This document shows positions 44,835-53,189 of a DNA stretch of 64,000 nucleotides, piece after piece. The notes beneath the pieces are model-generated. The model saw only the letters and a program-made list of their open reading frames with translations, did no database searches and was not told the DNA's origin. The translations under genes and the position numbers were made by a program. This DNA comes from Rhizobium redzepovicii (GTDB lineage Bacteria; Pseudomonadota; Alphaproteobacteria; Rhizobiales; Rhizobiaceae). The number at the start of each line of letters is the position of its first letter. Position 1 is the stretch's first letter. The stretch is taken from positions 50,245-114,244 of the forward strand of contig NZ_JAILYH010000021.1 of assembly GCF_019793435.1 (NCBI RefSeq), given 5' to 3'.

Positions 44835-44838
44835 TCTG

Positions 44839-45255
44839 ATGTCGGAATTCGAGCTGACCGCCTCACCCTCGCCGGAGGAACTGGCGGCGATCACCGATGC
44901 GCTCTCCGCCTTCAACGCGAGTGATGTCGGCCCCTCCGATCGCCGGCCGCTTGCCGTTCTCATCCGCGATACCGACGGCAAGCTGACCGGCGGCCTGTCG
45001 GGCTTTACCGCCTGGGGCTGGCTCTTCACCCAGATGCTCTATATTCCCGACACGTTGCGCGGCACCGGTCTCGCCGGCAAGCTCCTCGCAAAAGCCGAAG
45101 AAGAAGCGAAAGCACGGGGATGCCGCGGCGCCTGGATCGACACCTTCAGCCCGCAGGCTCTCAGCGCTTATCTGCGCCAGGGCTATGAAGTTTTCGGCGA
45201 GCTTGAGGATTTCCCGGAAGGCCGCACGCGCAGCTTCCTCCGCAAACGTCTGTAA
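44839..45255 (+). CDS. GNAT-family acetyltransferase
   Basis: 138 residues from the ATG at 44839, 4 bp after the membrane protein stop. The family pattern LYIPDTLRGTGLAGKLLAKAEEEAKARGC is followed by SPQALSAYLRQGYEVFGELEDFP. Probably the fifth gene of the moxR operon transcript. The substrate is unknown. Its end meets a convergent GNAT gene with a 1-bp gap. Confidence 0.85.
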   Translation: MSEFELTASPSPEELAAITDALSAFNASDVGPSDRRPLAVLIRDTDGKLTGGLSGFTAWGWLFTQMLYIPDTLRGTGLAGKLLAKAEEEAKARGCRGAWIDTFSPQALSAYLRQGYEVFGELEDFPEGRTRSFLRKRL

Positions 45256-45256
45256 A

Positions 45257-45757
45257 TCATCCGTGCCAGGCGATGATGCCCTTCAGCCGCTCGTGTGCAT
45301 CCTCGGCGATCGGCACGACGAGCACGCGGCCGGGATCGACGGGGCCTGGAAAGGAAAGCGCGTTGTAGGCAACCTTCTGGAAGCCGAGCGGGCCGTAATA
45401 GGGCGGATCGCCGACGAGGATCACGGCTTCCGAGCCCTTGCGTCTGGCCGCCTCCACCGCGATCCGCACCAGTTCGCGGCCGATGCCCTGATTCTTGTGC
45501 GAGGGACGGACGGCGAGCGGGCCGAGAAGATGGCCCTTCACCGTGCCGGCCAGCACCGGCGTCATGCGCACGGAAGCGATCGTCTCGCCATTATCGGTGC
45601 AGATGAAGGAGAGCGACAGATCGTGCGGCCCCTGCTCGCGAATGCGCGCTGCCGCCCGCGTGAAGCGGCCCGGCCCAAAAGCTTCTTCGTTGATATGTTC
45701 GATGGCGGCGTCATGAGACGCGTCTTCGGTGAGGTAGACGAGATCGTGCTTGTACAT
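45257..45757 (-). CDS. GNAT-family acetyltransferase (YhbS-like)
   Basis: 166 residues from the ATG at 45757 (MYKHDLVYLTEDASHD); an upstream ATG at residue 50 of the longer frame is possible. GPLAVRPSHKNQGIGRELVRIA is the acetyl-CoA loop, and VGDPPYYGPLGFQKV is typical of the YhbS group. The substrate is unknown. The upstream ribosome binding site is not clear. Confidence 0.85.
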   Translation of the reverse strand: MYKHDLVYLTEDASHDAAIEHINEEAFGPGRFTRAAARIREQGPHDLSLSFICTDNGETIASVRMTPVLAGTVKGHLLGPLAVRPSHKNQGIGRELVRIAVEAARRKGSEAVILVGDPPYYGPLGFQKVAYNALSFPGPVDPGRVLVVPIAEDAHERLKGIIAWHG

Positions 45758-46047
45758 GATGGCAGAAACCGGATGGACAGATTGATGGGTCTCGAACACG
45801 CCTTGGGCGTTCGGGAGCATCAGCGTCGTCGCGGGTTTCTGGCAATGAACATCGGGCAGGAATCCTAAAACCGTGAAAGGCCGATAGCAGGAAAAATTTC
45901 CGCCGTCCAACGCAAAATGCACACGACAGCACTGGAAATTATGCAGCGCCAAAACAACGTGACACACTGTTCAACCTTTACCGCCTGCAAAGCCCCGCTA
46001 TCTCAGCTAACTTCGATCCCGACACGCAACCAAAGGAAATGAAGATC

Positions 46048-47034
46048 ATGGGAATGCTGGTGGACGGCGTCTGGCATGATGTCTGGTACGACACGAAGGA
46101 GAGCAAGGGCCAGTTCAAGCGGCAGCCCTCGCAGTTCCGCAACTGGGTGACATCGGACGGTGAGGCCGGCCCTTCCGGCAGCGGCGGCTTCAAGGCCGAG
46201 GCCGGGCGTTATCATCTCTATGTCTCGCTTGCCTGCCCATGGGCGCACCGCACGCTGATCTTCCGCAAGCTGAAGAAGCTGGAGGAACTGATCTCAGTCT
46301 CGGTCGTCGACCCGCTGATGCTCGACAATGGCTGGGAATTCAAAGTCGGCGACGGCGCCACCGGCGACCAGCTCTTCGGTTCAGCCACGCTCTGGCAGAT
46401 CTATGTCAAGGCCGATCCGCATTATTCCGGCCGCGTCACCGTTCCCGTTCTGTGGGACAAAAAGACCGGCACGATCGTCAGCAACGAATCCGCCGAGATC
46501 ATCCGCATGTTCAACAGCGCCTTCGACGGGCTGACCGGCTCGAAGACCGATTTTTATCCCGAGGATCTCCGCGCCGAAATCGACACGCTGAACGCCACCG
46601 TCTACGACACCGTCAACAACGGCGTCTACAAGGCGGGCTTTGCCACCACGCAGGAAGCCTATGAGGAAAATGTCGGCAAGCTGTTCGAAACGCTCGACAT
46701 GCTCGACGAACGTCTTGGCAAAGGCCGCTATCTCCTGGGCAACCGTCAGACCGAAGCCGACTGGCGCCTGTTCACGACGCTGGTGCGCTTCGACCCGGTC
46801 TATGTCGGCCATTTCAAATGCAACATCCGCCGGATCGCCGACTACCGCAACCTGCCCGGCTACTTAAGAGATCTCTATCAGACGCCAGGCATTGCCGAGA
46901 CGGTGAACCTGACGCATATCAAGCAGCACTATTACCGCAGCCACAAGACCATCAATCCGACCGGCATCATTCCCGTCGGCCCGGCGCTCGATCTCGACAG
47001 CCCGCATGGACGTGCGAAGCTTGCCGCGGCTTAA
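46048..47034 (+). CDS. Glutathione S-transferase, glutathionyl-hydroquinone-reductase type
   Basis: 328 residues from the ATG at 46048, 10 nt after AAAGGA; an ATG at 46039 is too close to that site. The catalytic Cys lies in YVSLACPWAHRTLIF, the hallmark of Xi-class GSTs (ECM4/YqjG). These enzymes reduce glutathionyl-hydroquinones to hydroquinones. VVDPLMLDNGWEF and the C-terminal LTHIKQHYYRSHKTINPTG are also typical. Stands alone; convergent with a Nudix gene. Confidence 0.93.
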   Translation: MGMLVDGVWHDVWYDTKESKGQFKRQPSQFRNWVTSDGEAGPSGSGGFKAEAGRYHLYVSLACPWAHRTLIFRKLKKLEELISVSVVDPLMLDNGWEFKVGDGATGDQLFGSATLWQIYVKADPHYSGRVTVPVLWDKKTGTIVSNESAEIIRMFNSAFDGLTGSKTDFYPEDLRAEIDTLNATVYDTVNNGVYKAGFATTQEAYEENVGKLFETLDMLDERLGKGRYLLGNRQTEADWRLFTTLVRFDPVYVGHFKCNIRRIADYRNLPGYLRDLYQTPGIAETVNLTHIKQHYYRSHKTINPTGIIPVGPALDLDSPHGRAKLAAA

Positions 47035-47048
47035 AAAATGTGGAGCCC

Positions 47049-47528
47049 TCACCAGCGGTGGTCGGGCTCCTGCTCGCCTCGAAGCTCGGCAAGGCGGCGA
47101 TGCGTCGCCTTGGTCGTACCCTCAGGCAGGCTGTCGAGCCGGAAGAAGCCGCTGTCGGAGATCTCCCAGTCAGGCGGGCGCGGCGCCGTCTGCTCGACAT
47201 TCGCCCGGTAGAACACGACATGGTCGCGGCGAGTATTCGTGGTGTTGAAATAGACCTGGACCAGTTGCGGTTTGCCGATGATCCTGAGGTTGCCCTCTTC
47301 GCGCAATTCCTTAGCCAGCGCTTCTTCGACCGTCTCGTTGCGTTCCAGCCCGCCGCCCGGCATGTGCCAGCCGCCGATATAGCTGTGGCGCACCAGAAAA
47401 ATCCGCCCCTCCGCATCGAAGCAGGCGGCCCTGACGCCCATCGTCATGCCGCGGGCGAAGGAGAAATAGACATGCAGAAGGCGCAGGGCCGTTCTGATAT
47501 GAAGAGGCCGCTTTTCTTTATCCACCAT
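47049..47528 (-). CDS. Nudix hydrolase of undefined specificity
   Basis: 159 residues. The Nudix region is MPGGGLERNETVEEALAKELREE. Compared with the G-x5-E-x7-REUxEExGU consensus, the R is Lys and the final G is Asn (KELREEGNL), while the metal-binding Glu residues stay. This could mean altered substrate or rate. Its ATG lies 32 bp upstream of the divergent phosphoesterase open frame. Confidence 0.88.
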   Translation of the reverse strand: MVDKEKRPLHIRTALRLLHVYFSFARGMTMGVRAACFDAEGRIFLVRHSYIGGWHMPGGGLERNETVEEALAKELREEGNLRIIGKPQLVQVYFNTTNTRRDHVVFYRANVEQTAPRPPDWEISDSGFFRLDSLPEGTTKATHRRLAELRGEQEPDHRW

Positions 47529-47598
47529 CGTTCCGTTTCAGCCCTTCATCGCGCCGGATGTGTTTGATTTGTCAATAAGCTGGTCTATGTCTCGTAGC

Positions 47599-48507
47599 AT
47601 GTTCAAGCTCGCGCATATTTCCGACGTCCACCTCGGGCCGTTACCCCGTCTTTCCATCCAGGAGCTGTTTTCAAAACGCATAACGGGCTTTGTGAACTGG
47701 CATCGAAATCGACGCAAGCACCTTTTCGGCAGCACGCTGGATCTGTTGCTCGACGACATCCGCGCCCACGAGGCGGATCATCTGGCAGTCACCGGCGACC
47801 TCGTCAATCTCGCGAGCGGTATCGAGATCCGCGCCGCCGCCGCCTGGCTGCGCGCGCTTGGCGATCCGGCCGACACCTCGGTGGTTCCCGGTAATCACGA
47901 CGCCTATGTGCCCGGGGCCTACGAGAAGTCGATGCGCGCCTGGTACGAGTATGTCCGCGGCGATCTCTCCCCGCCGCAATGGCAGGAAGACCGCCATATT
48001 TTTCCCTATCTGCGCATCCGCGACAAAGTCGCGATCGTCGGCTGCTCGACGGCGGTCGCCACCCCTCCCTTTGCCGCCTCCGGCTTTTTCGGTGCGCGCC
48101 AGGCCCGCGATACCGTCAACATGCTGCGAGCGGCCGGCGAAGCCGGTCTCTTCCGGGTCGTGATGATCCATCATCCGCCGATCCGCGGCGCCACGACCTT
48201 CTACAAGCGGATGATCGGCATCCGCCGCTTCGCCGCGGTGATTTCGACCGGCGGCGCCGAACTTGTGTTGCACGGACACACGCACCTGAACACGCTGCAC
48301 TGGCTGCGCGGCCAGGTGCAGCCGGTGCCCGTCGTCGGCATCGCCTCCGCCTCGCAAGGACCGGGCAGCATCAAGCCACCCGCCGCCTACAACCTCTTCT
48401 CCATCGACGGATCTCCCGGCGCCTGGGAACTCAGCGGCGAACGCTTCAGCGTCAACCGGTCCGGCGATGCCGTGATGGCGGAAAGCGCAGATATTTTCGC
48501 GCGTTAG
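47599..48507 (+). CDS. Calcineurin-like metallophosphoesterase
   Basis: 302 residues from the ATG at 47599; GTG 47560 and ATG 47587 are alternatives. Motifs: ISDVHLG, TGDLVN, VVPGNHDAY, VMIHHPP and LVLHGHTHLNTLHW, a complete dinuclear metal set. Substrate unknown (cyclic nucleotides, nucleotides or lipids are possible). The ribosome binding site is weak for every start considered. Confidence 0.88.
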   Translation: MFKLAHISDVHLGPLPRLSIQELFSKRITGFVNWHRNRRKHLFGSTLDLLLDDIRAHEADHLAVTGDLVNLASGIEIRAAAAWLRALGDPADTSVVPGNHDAYVPGAYEKSMRAWYEYVRGDLSPPQWQEDRHIFPYLRIRDKVAIVGCSTAVATPPFAASGFFGARQARDTVNMLRAAGEAGLFRVVMIHHPPIRGATTFYKRMIGIRRFAAVISTGGAELVLHGHTHLNTLHWLRGQVQPVPVVGIASASQGPGSIKPPAAYNLFSIDGSPGAWELSGERFSVNRSGDAVMAESADIFAR

Positions 48508-48665
48508 CGCCGGCTCCGGACTCTTTTCCTCCAACACTTGAACCGATATCAGAGGAGGCCCGGCCATCGCCGCAGCAATTGCCATGGCGGCCGCTTACCC
48601 TCTTGGTATTTTTAGCGGTAAGCGTACAATCCGGCCAACGCATCGCCTCAGAACGGAGCCCGCCA

Positions 48666-49226
48666 ATGACTTCTTCCTTCCGTCACCTGTCCAGACTTTC
48701 GCTCGCCGCCGGCTTTGCCTTCGGCATCGCCACAGCTGCTTTCGCGGTGGGCGACAACAACGATGACACCAATCCGCCGCCGAAGACCCAGACGACCAAG
48801 ACCTGCACCGGCGGCAAGGTCTGGGACAAAGCCAAGAAGGAATGCGTCAACCCGAAGAAGAGCAGCTTCAACGACGACGATCTCTATAAGTTCGGCCGCG
48901 AATTTGCCTATGCCGGCCAGTATGACAATGCCATCACCGTGCTCAATCTCGCCCGCAACCAGAACGACCCGCGCATCCTGAACTATCTTGGCTACGCCAA
49001 TCGCAAGGCTGGCCGCATGGAACTCGGCATGTCCTACTACCGCAAGGCGCTGCAGGCGGATGAGAACTACATCCTTGCCCGCTCCTACATGGGCATGGCG
49101 CTGGTGGAACAGGGAGACATCCAGGGCGCCCGTGTCCAGCTCGTCGAAATCCGCGATCGCGGCGGCGAAGGGACATGGGCCTATCGCGCTCTGCTGCAAA
49201 GCTTGAACGGCTACAAGACATATTGA
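48666..49226 (+). CDS. Secreted tetratricopeptide repeat protein
   Basis: 186 residues from the ATG at 48666 (GGAGCC upstream). A signal peptide (SSFRHLSRLSLAAGFAFGIATAAFA) is followed by a short Cys-containing linker (CTGGKVWDKAKKECVN) and two to three TPR units (FAYAGQYDNAITVLNLARNQ, YLGYANRKAGRMELGMSYY, YMGMALVEQGDIQGARVQLV). Exported to the periplasm, where TPRs mediate protein contacts. Upstream of the sigma/anti-sigma pair but with its own spacer. Confidence 0.87.
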   Translation: MTSSFRHLSRLSLAAGFAFGIATAAFAVGDNNDDTNPPPKTQTTKTCTGGKVWDKAKKECVNPKKSSFNDDDLYKFGREFAYAGQYDNAITVLNLARNQNDPRILNYLGYANRKAGRMELGMSYYRKALQADENYILARSYMGMALVEQGDIQGARVQLVEIRDRGGEGTWAYRALLQSLNGYKTY

Positions 49227-49406
49227 CGCAAGTTTTGTGGGCCACAATACGAAAATCCTTTGAGAAAAGGGGATGAAGACAGCCGGATGCTTGCGAAGTG
49301 CAGGAGACTTGCTTCATAAAGCACATGCGGCGTCGATAAGGCCGGCTTCGCGGCCGAGGCGAACCCATCGTCCGCGAAACCATTGTGAATGCTTCTTGGA
49401 TAGACA

Positions 49407-49916
49407 ATGCGTCAACCCGCAACGACCATCGATCTCCGGCGTGATCTCGTCGGCCTTCTGCCCCGCCTTCGCCGCTTCGCGATCACGCTCGCGGGTGAGG
49501 CCGCCGTGGCCGACGAACTCGTACAGGCCGTCTGTCAGCGCGCCATCGCAAAGGGCCATCAATGGAGTGGTGAAGGCCGCCTGGAAAGCTGGATCTACAC
49601 GCTCGCTCGCCAGCAATGGACCGACGATAGCCGCAAGCGCAAGCCGAAGGCTTCCGTCCGCGGCAACGTCACGGATATTCGCGACGCCGCGCGCGAGCGC
49701 TCGGCTGCAGTCGATCCCGACGCCATTCATCGCATGATCGCCGATATGCCGGACGGCCTTTGCAGCATGTTCCTGCTCGTCGACGTCGAAGGCCACAGCT
49801 ACCAGCAGGCGGCCGACATCATGGGCACGCCAGTGGCAAATGTCGTCTCACAGCTCGCGACGGCAAGGCTGCATTTTGCCGGACTTTCCGGCACCCACCC
49901 GATCCACAGGTACTGA
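49407..49916 (+). CDS. ECF-like RNA polymerase sigma factor
   Basis: 169 residues. The region 2 segment VADELVQAVCQRAIAKGHQW and region 4 helix-turn-helix HSYQQAADIMGTPVANVVSQLATARL are recognisable. The factor is short and somewhat divergent from standard ECF groups. The stop lies 1 bp before the TTG start of the anti-sigma gene, the normal arrangement for a sigma and its regulator. Target promoters are unknown. Confidence 0.88.
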   Translation: MRQPATTIDLRRDLVGLLPRLRRFAITLAGEAAVADELVQAVCQRAIAKGHQWSGEGRLESWIYTLARQQWTDDSRKRKPKASVRGNVTDIRDAARERSAAVDPDAIHRMIADMPDGLCSMFLLVDVEGHSYQQAADIMGTPVANVVSQLATARLHFAGLSGTHPIHRY

Positions 49917-49917
49917 A

Positions 49918-50760
49918 TTGCTCGATCTTAGGAAATTGCCGCTCGAAGCCCAGCTTACCGCCCTTCTCGATGGCGAGGTCTCGCCCGAACAGCGCCACGA
50001 ACTGGAGCAGCGCCTGGCAACCGACGAGAATGCGCGACGGCTGCACGAGAAACTGCGCCACGGCGCCGATTTCGGCCGCCGCCGTCTCGACGACATCCTG
50101 AAGGAGCCTGTGCCTCTCGCCCTCGTCCGCTCGATCAAGAGCACGCAGCCGCCGAAGACACCGATCGCGCAGCGCGCCACGCGCCCGCCGGTGAAACTGG
50201 CGCCGAGCGGCCCGCAGGCGCTGGCCGCCGCGCTTATTCTCTTCGCCGTCGGTTGCGGTATCGGCTATTTCGTCGGCACTAGCCCGGATGCCGACGAAAT
50301 CGCCACCACGACCTCCGCGACGGCGCCTGCCAATACCAGCGACTGGCTGGGCGACGTCACCGCCTATCAGCGCCTGCTGATCCGCCAGCCTCGCCATCTC
50401 GTCGAAGTGCCCGCCTCGCAGGCCGAGGAAATCTCCAGCTGGCTGACGACCGCGATCGGCGTGCCCTTCCGCGTGCCTGATCTCAGCGCCGAAGCCTGGA
50501 CCTTCCAGGGCGCGCGCGTCATCCTCGGCGACAGCCGCCCTGTCGGCCAGCTCGTCTATTCCAACGCGGACGGCGACGTCATCTCCATCTGCTTCCGCAA
50601 GGACGCACAGCCACCGGAGACCGACGACTTCAAAGAAACCATCAAGGACGAGATCGGTCTGGTGACATGGCACAATGCCGGCACCTCCTACGTGCTTGCC
50701 GGCCCCTCCGCCGAGGCGGCCCTCGGCCAGCTCGCCATGAAGATCGCTACGGCGATATGA
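49918..50760 (+). CDS. Membrane anti-sigma factor
   Basis: 280 residues from a TTG at 49918 (CAGG 9 nt upstream), since no suitable ATG exists near the sigma stop. An N-terminal cytosolic helical region (LPLEAQLTALLDGEVSPEQRHELEQRL) is followed by one membrane helix (101-120: ALAAALILFAVGCGIGYFVG) and a 160-residue periplasmic domain. It lacks the zinc-binding HxxxCxxC of ZAS anti-sigmas. It likely sequesters the sigma factor and releases it on envelope or oxidative signals. Confidence 0.83.
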   Translation: MLDLRKLPLEAQLTALLDGEVSPEQRHELEQRLATDENARRLHEKLRHGADFGRRRLDDILKEPVPLALVRSIKSTQPPKTPIAQRATRPPVKLAPSGPQALAAALILFAVGCGIGYFVGTSPDADEIATTTSATAPANTSDWLGDVTAYQRLLIRQPRHLVEVPASQAEEISSWLTTAIGVPFRVPDLSAEAWTFQGARVILGDSRPVGQLVYSNADGDVISICFRKDAQPPETDDFKETIKDEIGLVTWHNAGTSYVLAGPSAEAALGQLAMKIATAI

Positions 50761-50830
50761 TGCCGGCTGTCGTCCGTGGCGAATAATTACCGCCTGCGGA
50801 GCTGAGGTGGCACCATGGCAAATCAGCATC

Positions 50831-50981
50831 CCCTCATCCGCCTGCCGGCACCTTCTCCCCAAGGGAGAAGAGACATGCGGCAACCTCTCGCTCTTAAAAC
50901 GTCTGCAGTGGGAAGGCAGGGCAGAAAGCTTGCTCCCCTCTTGTCCCCTCGGGGAGAAGGTGCCCGTAGGGCGGATGAGGG
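50831..50981. repeat. RIME-like rhizobial intergenic mosaic element
   Basis: Two nearly identical inverted ends, CCCTCATCCGCCTGCCGGC... (50831-50860) and its complement (50951-50981), flank about 90 bp with further internal symmetry (CTCCCCAAGGGAGAAG; CCCCTCGGGGAG). This matches the Rhizobium-specific intergenic mosaic elements. The 332-bp gene-free region 50761-51092 otherwise holds only the leuA 3' flank. Confidence 0.88.
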
Positions 50982-51092
50982 AGCCGCATGGCACGCCTTT
51001 CATTGGCTAGCGCTCACCGAAGACTCAACGAAGCCAATCTCCTCATCAGACCGCGCCGCACCGAAGCGATCGCGGCCTGATTCCATCGAAGA

Positions 51093-52826
51093 TCAAGCCT
51101 TGCCGGCCTTCACATCGAGCACGCGGTTGGCCGCCGAGACGATCGCTTCCAGCGATGCCGCGACGATGTTGGTATTGATGCCGGCGCCGAAGAGCTTGCC
51201 GCCGGGATAGGAGGTCTCGACGTAGGAGATCGCCGCCGCGTTCGAGCCGTGCTGCAGAGAATGCTCGGAATAATCCTCTACCGACATCTCGATGCCGAGA
51301 TAATGCGACAGTGCATTGATGAAGCCGTCGATCGGACCGTTGCCGCGCCCTTCGATGCGCTTGATCTCGCCATTGTCGGTGATCTCGGCCGCCACGATCC
51401 GCTGGCCCTTGTGCTCGGTATCGGGATAGGTGTGGTGGTCGGCGAATTTGAGGCGTCCATCGGGCTGCGTCACGTAGCGCTCGATGAAACGGTCGTAGAT
51501 CCGCTTTGAAGGAAGCTCCTTGCCCTCGACGTCGGTAATGCGCTGGATATCCTCGCGGAACTCCACCTGCAGGTTGCGCGGCAGGTTCAGCCCGTAATCC
51601 TGCTGCAGAATATAGGCGATGCCGCCCTTGCCGGACTGCGAGTTGATGCGGATGATCGCCTCGTAGGAACGGCCGACGTCACGCGGATCGATCGGCAGGT
51701 ACGGCACTTCCCAGACGGGGTGGTTGGCGACCTGCGCCGCCTTCATACCCTTGTTGATCGCATCCTGATGCGAGCCCGAGAAGGCCGTATAGACCAGCTC
51801 GCCGACGTAAGGATGACGCTCGCCGATCGCCATCTGGTTGGAATATTCGAACACTTCCTTGATACGCTCAATGTTCGAGCAGTCGATCTCGGGATCGACC
51901 CCTTGCGTGAACATGTTCAACGCCATCGTCACCATGTCGACATTGCCGGTGCGCTCACCATTGCCGAAGAGCGTGCCTTCGACACGGTCGGCGCCTGCCA
52001 GCAATGCCAGTTCGGCAGCGGCGATGCCGGTGCCGCGGTCGTTATGCGGGTGCAGGGAGATGATCAGATTCTCGCGATTGTCGAGATTGCGGCACATCCA
52101 CTCGATCTGGTCGGCATAGACGTTCGGCGTCGCCATCTCGACGGTGGACGGCAGGTTGATGATCAGCTTGTTATCGGGCGTCGGCTTGACCACCTCGATG
52201 ACGCCATTGCAGATTTCCAGCGCCACTTCGAGTTCCGTGCCGGTAAAGCTCTCGGGCGAATATTCGAAACGGTAGCCGCCGCCTGCCTTGACGGCCATGT
52301 CGGTAATCATCTTGGCAGCATCGACGGCGATCTGCTTGATGCCCTGCACATCCTTGGCGAAGACGACGCGGCGCTGCAGCTCGCTGGTCGAGTTGTAAAA
52401 ATGTACGATTGGCCGGTTTGCGCCTTCCAGTGCTTCGAAGGTGCGGGTGATGAGTTCCGGGCGGCATTGGACCAGCACCTGCAGGGAGACGTCGGCGGGC
52501 ACGTTGCCCTCTTCCACGCACCAGCGGGCGAAATCGAAATCGGTCTGCGAAGCGGAGGGGAAACCGATCTCGATTTCCTTGAAGCCCATCTCCAGCAGCA
52601 GCTGGAACATCCGCGCCTTGCGGTCGTGGCCCATCGGGTCGACCAGCGCCTGGTTGCCATCACGCAGGTCGACTGAGCACCAAACCGGCGCCTTGGTGAT
52701 GGTCTTGGTCGGCCAGGTGCGGTCGGGAATGTTTACCTGCGGATAGGCCCGGTATTTCACCGCAGCGTCAGGCATGCCTTTTGCGGAGGCCGTTTTTCCC
52801 TCGGAGAATTGCGTCTTTGCATTCAT
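51093..52826 (-). CDS. leuA: 2-isopropylmalate synthase
   Basis: 577 residues from the ATG at 52826 (GAGGAG upstream). LeuA condenses acetyl-CoA with 2-ketoisovalerate, the first committed step of leucine synthesis. The catalytic motif is VDLRDGNQALVDPM and the metal site HPHNDRGTG. The C-terminal LeuA regulatory domain (about 440-577) should bind leucine for feedback inhibition. The leader ORF and promoter lie about 280 nt upstream, so transcription attenuation by leucine is likely. Confidence 0.97.
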   Translation of the reverse strand: MNAKTQFSEGKTASAKGMPDAAVKYRAYPQVNIPDRTWPTKTITKAPVWCSVDLRDGNQALVDPMGHDRKARMFQLLLEMGFKEIEIGFPSASQTDFDFARWCVEEGNVPADVSLQVLVQCRPELITRTFEALEGANRPIVHFYNSTSELQRRVVFAKDVQGIKQIAVDAAKMITDMAVKAGGGYRFEYSPESFTGTELEVALEICNGVIEVVKPTPDNKLIINLPSTVEMATPNVYADQIEWMCRNLDNRENLIISLHPHNDRGTGIAAAELALLAGADRVEGTLFGNGERTGNVDMVTMALNMFTQGVDPEIDCSNIERIKEVFEYSNQMAIGERHPYVGELVYTAFSGSHQDAINKGMKAAQVANHPVWEVPYLPIDPRDVGRSYEAIIRINSQSGKGGIAYILQQDYGLNLPRNLQVEFREDIQRITDVEGKELPSKRIYDRFIERYVTQPDGRLKFADHHTYPDTEHKGQRIVAAEITDNGEIKRIEGRGNGPIDGFINALSHYLGIEMSVEDYSEHSLQHGSNAAAISYVETSYPGGKLFGAGINTNIVAASLEAIVSAANRVLDVKAGKA

Positions 52827-52940
52827 CGTATCGTCTCCTCGTCCCGGCATTTGCCCCGCTCTTAGCCGATCGTGTCAGGCTTGGCGATAAACAAATGCGG
52901 ACCTTTGTCGGTCGTTAGGTCAATTTTGAAAATGAATCGC

Positions 52941-52984
52941 GAGGAGCAATCGCCGGGCGGGCTTTCGGCCGCCGGGCGCTCCTC
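52941..52984 (-). terminator. Attenuator-type hairpin of the leu leader
   Basis: The outer arms GAGGAGC / GCTCCTC (transcribed from 52984-52978 and 52947-52941) enclose a GC-rich inner hairpin GGCGG / CCGCC with GCTTTCGG loop. It is followed by the T-rich GATTCATTTTC. The first arm begins inside the leader stop codon (52983-52985). The Leu codons CTC CTC (53013-53018) are complementary to GAGGAG, giving an alternative pairing. Confidence 0.55.
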
Positions 52985-53108
52985 AAAGGACCCGGCAACC
53001 GCGCGTAAGGCCGAGGAGAAGAAGCGAGGTCAAGGCGCGCGTATTGTCACGCAGGGCGATGCGGCCGCGTGCAATCGTGTCTGAAATTCTGGCGCCAGTG
53101 GTCTTCAT
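52983..53108 (-). CDS. leuL: Leucine leader peptide (leuL) of the leuA attenuator
   Basis: 41 codons, ATG at 53108 to TGA at 52983. The segment TSLLLLGLTRG has four consecutive Leu codons (CTT CTT CTC CTC) at codons 29-32, and the peptide has eight Leu in all. There is no ribosome binding site, and the -10 box ends 7 nt before the ATG, so the mRNA probably starts on the A of ATG. The stop overlaps the attenuator hairpin. Ribosome stalling at the Leu run when leucyl-tRNA is scarce would control readthrough to leuA. Confidence 0.65.
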   Translation of the reverse strand: MKTTGARISDTIARGRIALRDNTRALTSLLLLGLTRGCRVL

Positions 53109-53115
53109 GGCCGCG

Positions 53116-53144
53116 CTTATAACCTTGGGCCGGGAAACTGGCAA
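53116..53144 (-). promoter_or_regulatory. Promoter of the leu leader and leuA
   Basis: Read leftward: TTGCCA (53139-53144), 17-bp spacer, TATAAG (53116-53121), then 7 nt to the leader ATG. Both hexamers fit sigma-70. Confidence 0.7.
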
Positions 53145-53189
53145 GCCCTTGCTCGGGCTTTTGGCCGCCGAAGGCGCAGCGCCATTCCG

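Noticed and set aside
42684..45029. Leftward 781-codon open frame
   Set aside because: It is antisense to the BatA/DUF4159 and GATase-like genes. Composition is Arg/Asp/His-rich, with no family match, which is typical of the complement of high-G+C coding sequence.
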